NCBI RefSeq assembly: GCF_032842345.1
Contig: NZ_WBKO01000003.1
Span: 1-64,000 of the forward strand
Length of the DNA: 64,000 bases
Direction: 5' to 3'
Origin: Methanoculleus caldifontis
GTDB lineage: Archaea; Halobacteriota; Methanomicrobia; Methanomicrobiales; Methanoculleaceae
Shown here piece after piece: positions 1 through 11,984 of this stretch. The notes beneath the pieces were generated by a model. The model made no database searches, was not told where the DNA came from, and saw only the letters and a program-made list of their open reading frames with translations. Numbering within the stretch: position 1 is the first letter of the stretch; each line of letters opens with the position of its first letter. A program made the translations under genes and the position numbers.

Positions 1-21
1 CAATCGCGGGTTGGTTCTGAC

Positions 22-59
22 GTTGGCATTGGCAATGCGGAAATTTGTTCAGTAACCGC
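22..59 (+). other. pre-16S processing stem, 5' half (bulge-helix-bulge)
   Basis: This 5' leader segment pairs with 1589-1626 behind the 16S gene. Outer helix 22-36 pairs with 1612-1626, a central 4-bp helix 37-40 pairs with 1605-1608, and inner helix 44-59 pairs with 1589-1604. Two AAA bulges (41-43 and 1609-1611) lie on opposite strands, which is the substrate shape of the archaeal tRNA-splicing endonuclease. Pairing uses only Watson-Crick and G-U pairs. The rRNA promoter must lie upstream of the window. Confidence 0.85.
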
Positions 60-99
60 TAATTCCTCCCAAGTTTATCAGTAGTGTGCATACTTCAAA

Positions 100-1566
<1,467 letters not shown>

Positions 1567-1588
1567 AAGAAATTCGCTTGGGAACTAT

Positions 1589-1626
1589 GCGGTTGCTGGA
1601 CAAACTGTAAAATTGCCGATGCCAAC
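1589..1626 (+). other. pre-16S processing stem, 3' half (bulge-helix-bulge)
   Basis: Pairs with 22-59 to form a bulge-helix-bulge motif that would release the 16S precursor. The helices and AAA bulges are described for the 5' half. The segment sits between the 16S 3' end and tRNA-Ala. Confidence 0.85.
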
Positions 1627-1636
1627 ACGGAAACTC

Positions 1637-1709
1637 GGGCTCATAGCTCAGTTGGAAGAGCGCCGCCTTTGCGAGGCGGAGGCCGGGGGTTCAAATCCCC
1701 CTGAGTCCA
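1637..1709 (+). tRNA. tRNA-Ala (TGC)
   Basis: Cloverleaf in the 16S-23S spacer, the usual place in euryarchaeal rRNA operons. Acceptor GGGCTCA pairs with TGAGTCC, the anticodon stem CCGCC/GGCGG closes the loop TTTGCGA, so the anticodon is TGC at 1670-1672. The T-arm reads GGGGG-TTCAAAT-CCCCC. The discriminator is A and no CCA is encoded. No intron. Confidence 0.97.
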
Positions 1710-1804
1710 CTCGGCAGGACATTACAGTCCTGCCTTCCATGCACCCGGAGATGCAAGTCACCGGGGAAGGGCTGAAGGTCTTTGACCTGACGAGGCTGTG
1801 TATA

Positions 1805-1839
1805 GGTGCGTACTCTGGACGTTAAATGAGTTCAGCGGA
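1805..1839 (+). other. pre-23S processing stem, 5' half (bulge-helix-bulge)
   Basis: Outer helix 1805-1819 pairs with 4776-4790, central 4-bp helix CGTT (1820-1823) pairs with GACG (4769-4772), and inner helix 1827-1839 pairs perfectly with 4756-4768. AAA bulges lie at 1824-1826 and 4773-4775. This matches the canonical two 3-nt bulges separated by 4 bp. It brackets the mature 23S to between about 1840 and 4755. Confidence 0.88.
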
Positions 1840-1844
1840 GTGGC

Positions 1845-4750
<2,906 letters not shown>

Positions 4751-4755
4751 TGCCT

Positions 4756-4790
4756 TCCGCTGAACTCAGACGAAATCCGGAGTACGCACC
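4756..4790 (+). other. pre-23S processing stem, 3' half (bulge-helix-bulge)
   Basis: Complement of 1805-1839. The inner helix 4756-4768 is a perfect complement of 1827-1839. Cleavage in the two AAA bulges would free the 23S precursor before the 5S gene. Confidence 0.88.
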
Positions 4791-4809
4791 AACCACACAG
4801 CCCACTACT

Positions 4810-4937
4810 GGTAATAGCGGCCATAGCAGAGGGGAAACACCTGGACCCATTCCGAACCCAGCAGTTAAGCCCTCTCACGTGACGTGTGGTACTGAGGTAC
4901 GCGAGTCCTCGGGAAGCTCGACTCGCTGCTATTACCT
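4810..4937 (+). rRNA. rrf: 5S ribosomal RNA, copy 1
   Basis: Typical 5S core with GGGGAAACACCTGGACCCAT and CCGAACCCAGCAGTTAAGCCC, and complementary ends GGTAATAGC/GCTATTACC. It lies about 60 nt behind the 23S. A near-identical second copy lies 387 bp downstream; the repeated block is 4809-4945 against 5196-5332 with one difference (T4918 versus C5305). Confidence 0.96.
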
Positions 4938-5036
4938 CCTTTCCATTGGAACGCTGTTCTTCTATTGACCTACCCTGGTTAAGGTGGGTAATCCTTAAAT
5001 ACCTGGGTAGCAAACATATAGGAGGCAATATCCCTT

Positions 5037-5108
5037 GCCAAGGTGGCGGAGCGGCCACGCGGTTGACTGCAGATCAACTACACCCCGGTTCAAGTCCGGG
5101 CCTTGGCT
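5037..5108 (+). tRNA. tRNA-Cys (GCA)
   Basis: Acceptor GCCAAGG pairs with CCTTGGC, anticodon stem GTTGA/TCAAC closes CTGCAGA with anticodon GCA, the T-arm is CCCGG-TTCAAGT-CCGGG, and the discriminator is T, as expected for tRNA-Cys. It lies between the two 5S genes at the distal end of the rRNA operon. Confidence 0.96.
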
Positions 5109-5196
5109 TTTGTCCGGGTGCGTAAGCAGCCGGGCAAGGAGAGAACCCATCAGGGTTTTCGACTTCGGCTGGCATCCATCAGGGTGTTCAGCACAT

Positions 5197-5324
5197 GGTA
5201 ATAGCGGCCATAGCAGAGGGGAAACACCTGGACCCATTCCGAACCCAGCAGTTAAGCCCTCTCACGTGACGTGTGGTACTGAGGTACGCGAGTCCTCGGG
5301 AAGCCCGACTCGCTGCTATTACCT
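5197..5324 (+). rRNA. rrf: 5S ribosomal RNA, copy 2
   Basis: Second 5S gene, differing from copy 1 at one visible base and sharing about nine further 3' flanking bases. Its end-to-end complementarity is intact, so it looks functional. It lies after tRNA-Cys and probably belongs to the same transcript. The spacer 5109-5196 shows nothing recognisable beyond a short repeat of CCATCAGGGT. The following 5325-5503 also shows no gene. Confidence 0.93.
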
Positions 5325-5503
5325 CCTTTCCAAGACATCTACTGCTCTTCTCTGACTCTTTCACCAGGAGTCTCGACTATCCTGTTCCCGGTATCTTCAA
5401 GAACCGTCTCTTCTCCGGAACATGGTTTACTGCCGCGATGCGGCCTGGCAAAATACAAGGAAAGGGGGTCCGGAGGATCGCACTTCGCTCCTGCCCCTCA
5501 CGG

Positions 5504-5941
5504 CTACACTGTCACATAACGCGCTGCTTTCTCTTTCTCCTCCTGGAAGATCTCGCTGAGTTCAAAAAGGACGCCCGCATCGATATGCCGCTCCGCCAGG
5601 ACGAAGACGTCGGTCTCCTCCGTGGCGAAGTGCTCCTCGACCTCTCTCCTCAGGTTGACGAGCGCCGGCATCCAGTCCGCATCCCTGAGCGGGATCCGCT
5701 CGAACCGGGCAAGCGTATCGCGGACCCGCGCATGCTCGTCGAGCGATCGCCGGATCTCCTCCGGCACCGTGTCGCGGAGGTATGCATAGAGCGTGACCTC
5801 CTCCGCGTAGATATGGCCCGGCAACTCGCGCCGGAGCGTGATGCACCGCACGTCCCGCGCCTCGGGGCTGCTCTCGAGTTCGTCGAAGAGGCCCCTGATC
5901 AACTCGTGATCTTCACGTATCAACTCAAGAATCTGTGGCAT
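5504..5941 (-). CDS. hemerythrin domain protein
   Basis: Cytoplasmic four-helix hemerythrin-like (HHE) protein of 145 aa. Candidate di-iron ligands are visible at H12, H43, E47, H70, H104 and E108. Proteins of this family bind O2 or sense oxygen, NO or iron; the role here is inferred only from the fold. The start is well supported by GGAGGT seven bases upstream of the ATG. It is followed upstream by a second hemerythrin-type gene in the same direction, about 130 bp away, so the pair may serve oxidative defence in an anaerobe. Confidence 0.88.
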   Translation of the reverse strand: MPQILELIREDHELIRGLFDELESSPEARDVRCITLRRELPGHIYAEEVTLYAYLRDTVPEEIRRSLDEHARVRDTLARFERIPLRDADWMPALVNLRREVEEHFATEETDVFVLAERHIDAGVLFELSEIFQEEKEKAARYVTV

Positions 5942-6069
5942 CTGTCTACCTCCATCCGGACGAGCAATGGAGGGTGTGCCACTTAACCGTTTCGCCGGCA
6001 GATTCGGCGGGTTCCCGCCCGAAAAAATGGGGGCGCCGGTGCCTGTACACCCCGCCCCTTATCCCTGCT

Positions 6070-6519
6070 TCAGCGCGCCGCCATCGGCATTGCGCTCTTC
6101 TTCGACTCCTCGTACTTGCTTCCGATGCTTGAGAGCTCGTCGCTGCTCATCTCCTGTTGCATCTGCGGGAAGATGTGCTCCTCCTCCTCGCTGATGTGGT
6201 GCTCCACGTTCTCATGGATCACCTTGATCTTCGCAACCCAGACGTCCTCTTCGGAGGTCGACGCGCTGTCGAGCTGGGAGAGGAGCGACTTGACCGCGTT
6301 GTGCTCCTCGATCGCCTCAAGGGCCATGTCCCGCATCCCCGAATCCATGAGTTTCGGGTATACGGCCTGCTCTTCCCCGATCATGTGCGGCATGAGGTTC
6401 TCCTTTAAGGAGTTGTACTTCTGCTCGCGGTTGCTCGTGCCCTTGCTCGAGAGTTCCGAGAGCTGCGAGAGCACCATCTTGTGCTCCTGCTTCAGGATAT
6501 CGATAACATTCTGCGCCAT
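6070..6519 (-). CDS. hemerythrin domain protein
   Basis: Second HHE-type protein, 149 aa, not a close copy of its neighbour. Likely metal ligands are H13, H45, E49, H73, H107 or H108, and E112. The start has a long purine stretch GGGAGTGATC before the ATG, matching the 16S 3' end. A TATA-like ATATATAC lies near 6570-6577 on this strand. A role in O2 or NO binding, or iron sensing, is likely; no partner gene indicates which. Confidence 0.88.
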   Translation of the reverse strand: MAQNVIDILKQEHKMVLSQLSELSSKGTSNREQKYNSLKENLMPHMIGEEQAVYPKLMDSGMRDMALEAIEEHNAVKSLLSQLDSASTSEEDVWVAKIKVIHENVEHHISEEEEHIFPQMQQEMSSDELSSIGSKYEESKKSAMPMAAR

Positions 6520-6673
6520 CCGATCACTCCCCCCTTAATGGCAGGGGAGCCATCATGGGCAGGTCCGGTATATATGAATTATCCCGGCCCCGGACGCCAG
6601 CCCCTCCGCCCCCTTCACGCTCCCCCGATCGCCTGCCGGATACCATAAATGCTCCGGGTGCCTAGATACCCGT

Positions 6674-7987
6674 ATGCCGGAAGAGGGATCGGATGCCCCG
6701 GGCCGGGGAGGGAGACTCCGGCGCGAGCTCGGCCTGCCCGCCGTCACCCTGTCGGGGGTGGGGATCATTCTCGGGGCCGGGATCTACGCCCTGCTCGGCC
6801 AGGCCGCCGGAATGGCCGGGAACGCCGTCTGGCTGACCTTCGCCGTCGCCGCCGTCATCGCCGCGTTCAGTGCCCTGAGTTATGCGGAACTCTCGTCGAT
6901 GTACCCCCGGGCGGGCGCCGAGTTCGAGTACGTCTTCCATGCGTTCGGGGAGAGACTTGCGTTCGTCGTCGGGTGGCTGATCGTCTTCTCCGGCATCCTC
7001 GGGGCCGCGACCGTCTCGCTCGGCTTTGCCGGCTACTTCTCCGACTTCACCGGCTTCTCCCTCATCCCTTCCGCCATCCTCCTCCTCGCCTTCCTCGCCG
7101 GTATCCTCCTCTACGGCATCAAAGAGACCGCCCGGGCCGCGATCGCCATGACGCTCATCGAGGTCGGGGGGATCGTCATGGTCATCCTGATCGGCCTCCC
7201 CTACCTCGGCCGGGTGGACTACTTCGAGATGCCCTTCGGGGTCTCCGGCCTTCTGCAGGCGTCCGCCCTCGTCTTCTTCGCCTACATGGGGTTTGAGGAG
7301 ATGGTCAAACTCTCGGAGGAGACCCGCGAGCCGGAGAAGATCATCCCGCTCGCCCTGATCATCGCGCTCGCCGTCTCCATCTTCCTCTACGTCCTGGTCT
7401 CGCTTGCCGCCGTCTCGGTCGTCGGCTGGGAGCAGCTCGCCGCCTCCCGCGCACCGTTCGCCGAGGTCGCTTCCGTCGCCTTCGGCCCCGCGGCGTTCAC
7501 CATCATCTCCGTCATCGCCCTCTTCGCCACCGCAAACACCGCCCTCCTGATGATGATGGCCTCTTCGCGGATCCTCTACGGCATGGCCTCCTCTACCGCG
7601 CTCCCGCCGGCCCTCGCCCGGGTGCATCCGCGAACCCGGACGCCCTGGGTGGCGATCGTCGTCGTCGTCCTCGCCTCCATGGCGTTCCTCTTCGCCGGCG
7701 AGATCGACTTCGTCGCGAACGTCACCAACTTCACGCTCTTTGTGACGTTCGTCGTCATCAACGCCTCCGTCATCCTGCTCCGTTACCGGGCCCCCGATCT
7801 CGTGCGGCCCTTCCGGATCCCGGGAGCCGTCGGGACGCTGCCGCTCGTCCCGGTCCTCGGCGTGGTCTCAAGCCTCTTCCTTCTCGCCCAGCTGGACGCC
7901 CTGGTGCTCCTGGTCGGCGGGGTCCTGGTCGTCGTCGGGACCGGGATTGCGCTCGCCGGGCACCGCGGGCTCCGTGGTACGCAATAG
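6674..7987 (+). CDS. APC-family amino acid permease
   Basis: Integral membrane transporter of 437 aa with about 12 hydrophobic helices. The N-terminal helix carries the APC signature GVGIILGAGIYALLGQAAG, and YAELSSMYPRAGAEFEY in the next loop is the usual conserved block (AELxxxxPxxGGxY type). It probably moves amino acids or polyamines by cation coupling or exchange; the substrate cannot be read from sequence. A TATA-like stretch lies near 6642-6650 and no Shine-Dalgarno precedes the ATG, so the mRNA may be nearly leaderless. The gene stands alone. Confidence 0.9.
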   Translation: MPEEGSDAPGRGGRLRRELGLPAVTLSGVGIILGAGIYALLGQAAGMAGNAVWLTFAVAAVIAAFSALSYAELSSMYPRAGAEFEYVFHAFGERLAFVVGWLIVFSGILGAATVSLGFAGYFSDFTGFSLIPSAILLLAFLAGILLYGIKETARAAIAMTLIEVGGIVMVILIGLPYLGRVDYFEMPFGVSGLLQASALVFFAYMGFEEMVKLSEETREPEKIIPLALIIALAVSIFLYVLVSLAAVSVVGWEQLAASRAPFAEVASVAFGPAAFTIISVIALFATANTALLMMMASSRILYGMASSTALPPALARVHPRTRTPWVAIVVVVLASMAFLFAGEIDFVANVTNFTLFVTFVVINASVILLRYRAPDLVRPFRIPGAVGTLPLVPVLGVVSSLFLLAQLDALVLLVGGVLVVVGTGIALAGHRGLRGTQ

Positions 7988-7998
7988 TCTATATTGTT

Positions 7999-8010
7999 GA
8001 TATATATGAA
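7999..8010 (+). promoter_or_regulatory. TATA box for the PstS-like gene
   Basis: GATATATATGAA about 50-60 nt upstream of the ATG at 8060. The predicted transcript would start near 8030 with a short leader. No clear phosphate box was recognised. Confidence 0.5.
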
Positions 8011-8059
8011 TTGATTATCATTCGGGAATCTCTATACTTGATCTCTCTCACCCATATGT

Positions 8060-8941
8060 ATGAGAGACAACTCTTCTGCCCGGCGCGGCGGAGCGCTCCT
8101 CGCGATTCTTGCGCTCCTCGCCGTCGCCGTCATGCTCACTGCCGGATGCACGACAGGTACCGACGATGGAACGCCCGCTCCCGGGAACGGGCTCTCCGGG
8201 ACCCTCGCGGTCACCGGCTCGACGACCGTCCTCCCGATCGCCCAGCTGACCGCCGAGGCCTTTATGGCCGAAAACTCCGGCGCGGATATCCAGGTCAGCG
8301 GCGGCGGGTCCAGCGTCGGCATCCAGGCCGTCGGCGAAGGCACCGCGAGTATCGGCATGGCCTCCCGCGACCTGAAGGACGTCGAGAGAGAGAAATACCC
8401 CGAACTCGTCAGTCACGCGATAGCCATCGACGGGATCGCGCTCATCGTCAACCCGAAAAACGCCGTCGACAGCCTGACACCGGACCAGATCCGGGGCATC
8501 TACAACGGCACCTACACCGACTGGAACCAGGTCGGCGGAGCGAGCGGTCAGATCGTCGTCGTCGGCCGTGATAGCGCATCGGGGACCCGCGAGTACTTCC
8601 ACGAAGCCGTGATGCAGAAGGAGGACTTCGTCAGGACCCAGCTCGAGAAGAACTCGAACGGCGCCGTGGCCCAGACCATCTCGCAGACGCCGGGGGCCAT
8701 CGGCTACGTCGGGCTCGGCTATCTCGAGGGGAACGTGAAAGGCATCTCCGTTACCGTGAACGGAAACGCCGTCCCGCCCACGCTCGAGACCGTGAAGGCC
8801 GGGACGTACCCGATCTCGCGCGAGGTCTTCATGTTCACGAAGGGCGAGGCGTCCGATCTCGCGAAGGCGTACATCGAGTTCATCCTCAGCCCCGACGGTC
8901 AGGCGATCGTCGAGGAAGAGGGCTTTGTCCGGGTCGATTAA
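8060..8941 (+). CDS. PstS-like phosphate-binding lipoprotein
   Basis: Extracellular solute-binding protein of the PstS family, 293 aa. A signal peptide ends in the lipobox LTAGC with the lipid-anchored Cys at residue 30. Family motifs include GSTTVLPI, SGGGSSVGI, ASRDLK and GRDSASGTREYF; the Ser/Gly/Asp/Arg/Thr residues in these bind phosphate in PstS. The usual pstC, pstA, pstB and phoU genes are absent from the window, so it is an orphan. It may serve a transporter elsewhere or act in sensing. It ends convergently with the next gene. Confidence 0.9.
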   Translation: MRDNSSARRGGALLAILALLAVAVMLTAGCTTGTDDGTPAPGNGLSGTLAVTGSTTVLPIAQLTAEAFMAENSGADIQVSGGGSSVGIQAVGEGTASIGMASRDLKDVEREKYPELVSHAIAIDGIALIVNPKNAVDSLTPDQIRGIYNGTYTDWNQVGGASGQIVVVGRDSASGTREYFHEAVMQKEDFVRTQLEKNSNGAVAQTISQTPGAIGYVGLGYLEGNVKGISVTVNGNAVPPTLETVKAGTYPISREVFMFTKGEASDLAKAYIEFILSPDGQAIVEEEGFVRVD

Positions 8942-8954
8942 ACTCCCCGGAGCC

Positions 8955-8960
8955 TTTTTT
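8955..8960 (+). terminator. T-tract terminator between convergent genes
   Basis: Six Ts follow the pstS-like stop within 20 bp and run into the stop codon of the convergent gene. Archaeal termination commonly needs only such U-tracts. Confidence 0.45.
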
Positions 8961-10483
8961 CAGTTCCCTTTCGACTCTTTTGCCTGGTAGCGTTCGGTCG
9001 TGCCGACCGCTTCCAGTCTTCCGTCCGCCGAGAGGACCGAGACAGCGCCGTGGCCGCCCGCGACCAGGCACCGGCGGCCGCGCGGGGCGAGCTCTCCGTC
9101 TATCTCCCTGACCAGTTCGAGCAGCGCCCTGCGCTCCTGCCGCGCCCGCTCGCTGTCGACGTTGACCGACGTCACCAGGAAGTCCGCGAGCGAGTTGTAG
9201 CGTTTCCGGTCGTCGTCGAGGCTCCCGAAGTTGATCAGCGTATCAGCGGTGAAGATGATCCCGTGGTCGGGGCAGAAGAAGTAGACCTGGCCGTGCATGT
9301 GCCCGCCGAGCGACTCGAGCACCTCGAACTCGAGGTCGTGGACCCGGAATCGCGCGAGGATGGGGAAGATCGAGCGCATGCCGAGGTGCTCCCCCGAAAA
9401 GAGCGTCGGACTCCCCGGCGGGTTGAAACGCGAGAAGAGGTTGATGATCGTCGTGTAGACCTCTTCGAGGATCGAGGACTCGCTGCGCGAACCGTATGCC
9501 CGGTTCGCCTGTCGGATGATCTCAAGCGAGCCCGGGTGCATGAACGTCTCCGCGTCGAAGAACCCGCCCGCCCCGCAGTGGTCCGCGTCGGCGTGGGTGA
9601 GGTAGACCCGCCGGATCCGCTTGAGGTCGCCGAGGCCGTAGTGCTGGAACATCCGCACGGCGTCCTCGTGGTAACTCCCATACCCCGTATCGATCATGAC
9701 GGTCTCGTCCGGGGCTCTGAGCAGGAAGATGTTCCCCCCGCCCGGCATCTGGAAGCAGAAGACCTCGACGTCGTCGGTGAGCGGGATCCGCTGGACGTCC
9801 GCGTAGAACCGGTCTGTCGTGGTGTTTTTGAGCGTCCTCCCCGTGAGAAGGATGCACTCGAAGACCTCTTTTGGGTCCTGGCCGAGGCTGTTGAGCTCCT
9901 GGACGATATGGTTGACGTCCTGGAGGAGGGAGAGGAGGAAATCGTCCTCGGCCGTCCCGATCAACCCCCGCACCGTCTGGGCGAACCTGACGTAGAAGAC
10001 GGTGTCGTCGAGTTTCTCGCCTGTCGTGTCGTACTCCAGGATCTCGAGGCGGTAGCGCGACTTGAGGCGGTCGAGCAGGCTCTCTACGATCGTGCTCTCT
10101 TCGACGTTTAAGCTGATGGTGAGTCTGTCGGGGTCGCACCGCCGGTCGTCGAAGTCGATGTAGGCGATGTTCGCCCCGGCTCCGGTGATGTAGGTGAGGA
10201 GTTCGAAGAGAGACCCGGGCTGGGGAGCTACGTATACGGAGAACTTGAGGAACCCGAGCGTGGGGAGCGACTCCTGGAGGTAGCCGATGGCGTGGAGGTC
10301 TTCCTTCATCCGCGCGTAGGTCGCGGGCGTCGCGGTCACCTCAAAAAAGACCGTGGCGGGATCGATCCTGCGGTCGAACTGGATGCGGTTGATGTTGCCT
10401 GAGTAGGACTTGATGATCTCGGCCGCGCGGTGCAGCGCGCCAGGCTTGTCGGGCATCCTGGCGACAAAGGAGTATTTATTCAA
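8960..10483 (-). CDS. ACT-ACT-metallo-beta-lactamase fold protein
   Basis: Fusion protein of about 507 aa. Two ACT-like regulatory domains occupy roughly residues 1-150 (ARMPDKPGALHRAAE is the first ligand-binding loop), a helical linker follows, and the C-terminal half is a metallo-beta-lactamase hydrolase with HADADH, GGHMHG, FTADTL and GGHGAV as metal ligands. ACT domains usually bind amino acids, so activity may be amino-acid controlled; the substrate is unknown. The start used is TTG at 10483 with AGGTGA four bases upstream. A GTG at 10531 would add 16 residues, but TTATAG just inside that extension looks like the promoter. Confidence 0.85.
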   Translation of the reverse strand: MNKYSFVARMPDKPGALHRAAEIIKSYSGNINRIQFDRRIDPATVFFEVTATPATYARMKEDLHAIGYLQESLPTLGFLKFSVYVAPQPGSLFELLTYITGAGANIAYIDFDDRRCDPDRLTISLNVEESTIVESLLDRLKSRYRLEILEYDTTGEKLDDTVFYVRFAQTVRGLIGTAEDDFLLSLLQDVNHIVQELNSLGQDPKEVFECILLTGRTLKNTTTDRFYADVQRIPLTDDVEVFCFQMPGGGNIFLLRAPDETVMIDTGYGSYHEDAVRMFQHYGLGDLKRIRRVYLTHADADHCGAGGFFDAETFMHPGSLEIIRQANRAYGSRSESSILEEVYTTIINLFSRFNPPGSPTLFSGEHLGMRSIFPILARFRVHDLEFEVLESLGGHMHGQVYFFCPDHGIIFTADTLINFGSLDDDRKRYNSLADFLVTSVNVDSERARQERRALLELVREIDGELAPRGRRCLVAGGHGAVSVLSADGRLEAVGTTERYQAKESKGN

Positions 10484-10597
10484 CGGTTCACCTGATGATG
10501 CATCATCAATGGGGCGTCGTCCTATAAGCACCTTTTTGTGCGTATGTGAGGGCCGGAATGAGAAAATGAGGGGTTCCGGTGCCTGCCATGCGGATGG

Positions 10598-11104
10598 TTA
10601 CGCCGGTGCAATCTTTCCGCGCACCGCCTGTGCCCAGGCGCGGACGGCCGACCAGTTGCGGTAGTCCCCCGTCTTTGCCCGGATGAGCTTGACGATCGTC
10701 CGGTCCGTGAAGGAGAGGCCGTCGGTCTCAATCTTCCCGCGGAAGAGGCCGACATCTGCCGGCTTTACGAGCATCCTCACCTGGTCCATCGAGGCCTCCG
10801 CTTTCCTGAGGTATTCGGGTTTATCTTCTTCTATCGTGAGCCCCGCGGCGAAGTAGGCGACCGGCATCTCGCGCAGGCGCTGCTGGTTTCGCTCGATGAA
10901 GACCTGCGATTCCGGGAGCCACTTCCCCATGTAGATCGGGCTCCCGATGACCGCTGCGCGGTAGGGGGAGAGGTCGTCGACCTCGGTGACCGGCCGGACG
11001 TCGACCGCATCGCCGGCCTTCCTGAGTTCATCGCCGATCGCCTCCGCCACCTCTGCGGTCGAGCCGTAGCGGGTCGCATACGCAACAAGAATCCTGTCTG
11101 GCAT
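10598..11104 (-). CDS. flavodoxin domain protein (HemG/MioC-like)
   Basis: Short-chain flavodoxin-like protein, 168 aa. The N-terminal ILVAYATRYGSTAEVAEAIG is the FMN phosphate-binding loop, and GSPIYMGKW is the second FMN contact region; the pattern is like HemG-type protoporphyrinogen oxidase and related menaquinone-linked flavodoxins. A role in electron transfer or a heme-like pathway is possible but unproven. The start at the ATG before PDRILVAY is preferred over one 12 codons upstream, because the strand shows TTTAAGG near 11127 as a likely promoter element. Confidence 0.85.
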   Translation of the reverse strand: MPDRILVAYATRYGSTAEVAEAIGDELRKAGDAVDVRPVTEVDDLSPYRAAVIGSPIYMGKWLPESQVFIERNQQRLREMPVAYFAAGLTIEEDKPEYLRKAEASMDQVRMLVKPADVGLFRGKIETDGLSFTDRTIVKLIRAKTGDYRNWSAVRAWAQAVRGKIAPA

Positions 11105-11192
11105 ACGGGAGTAATCTCTCGCGCAACCGGCCTTAAACATTACCGGAGAGTACGGGTTATGTTCTTATGGGTTGGCCTCCCCTAAGGGTCCG

Positions 11193-11834
11193 ATGGCGAC
11201 CAGAGATGACGGTGCCGGAGCATGGTACCACAGAGGGCAGGTCTGCTGCACCAACAGAAAACTCGACGAAGCGCTTGCCTGCTACGATAAGGCGCTTGAA
11301 CTCTCTCCCGACAACCCTCTCCTCTGGAGGCGGAAGGGTTTTGCTCTCATCAAGGCCGGCCGTTACGCCGAGGCGACCGTCTGCTTCGACCGGGCGCTCG
11401 CCATCGACCCGGACGACGCGACGGCCTGGCAGCGGAGAGGGTATGCTCTCGCCTGCATGGGGAGAAAGGAGGGCGCCGTCGCCTGTTTCGATCAGGCGCT
11501 CGCCCGGGACCCGGAGCATATCCTCGCCTGGCAGAGCCGGGGATGGCTGCTCGGGACCCTCTGCCGCTACGACGAGGCGGCGGCCTGCTACGAGACGGTC
11601 CTCCGGATCGATCCCGACCGCGGGTCGGCTGCCTGGCACCGGGAGCGGATGCGGGAACGGCGGGATCTTGCGGCGCTCGCTTCCGAGGTCCGCGAGGCCG
11701 AGCGGTTCATGGAAGTGCCGGCCTGTATCCGCGAGGTCGTCCGTGAGCGGGACTACGGGAACGCCGAACTCGCGCGCGCGGTGCTCAGGGAGATGGTCGG
11801 GCAGGCGGAGAGGCCGGCGGTCCAGCACCGGTGA
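11193..11834 (+). CDS. tetratricopeptide repeat protein
   Basis: Cytoplasmic TPR protein of 213 aa. Four consecutive repeats of about 34 residues start near residues 10, 44, 78 and 112, each with the pattern W/A-x2-G...A...Y/F...A-L-x2-D-P. Such repeats are protein-binding scaffolds; no enzyme domain is present. The C-terminal 70 residues are charged and helical. The ATG at 11193 is used; a TTG at 11172 in frame is possible. Alone and divergent from the flavodoxin gene. Confidence 0.85.
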   Translation: MATRDDGAGAWYHRGQVCCTNRKLDEALACYDKALELSPDNPLLWRRKGFALIKAGRYAEATVCFDRALAIDPDDATAWQRRGYALACMGRKEGAVACFDQALARDPEHILAWQSRGWLLGTLCRYDEAAACYETVLRIDPDRGSAAWHRERMRERRDLAALASEVREAERFMEVPACIREVVRERDYGNAELARAVLREMVGQAERPAVQHR

Positions 11835-11907
11835 GCCCGAACTCTCTTTTTGGGCGGTATTCCTTTACGTGAAGGTGTGAAGGGAAGGCTGCGGCTATCG
11901 CCGGATT

Positions 11908-11979
11908 CCTTCGCGGCTTCGCGCCTTCACGTGGGATAGTTTACAGGGATAGTCGCAATGCCTGACGCGAAGCCGCGAC
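11908..11979. repeat. REP-like inverted repeat, degenerate copy
   Basis: Intergenic palindromic element with arms 11908-11933 (TTCGCGGCTTCGCGCC core) and 11961-11979 (GACGCGAAGCCGCGA core). It belongs to the dispersed CTCACGCGAAGCCGCGAA / TTCGCGGCTTCGCGTGAG family seen at 30263, 31857, 39244, 53834 and 54029. Here the arm order is reversed. The rest of the 150-bp gap holds a short T-run near 11846 and nothing else. Confidence 0.75.
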
Positions 11980-11984
11980 AGAGA

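Noticed and set aside
10484-10531. Start of the ACT-MBL protein at GTG 10531
   Set aside because: The TTATAG inside the extension looks like the TATA box, and the TTG at 10483 has AGGTGA at correct spacing.
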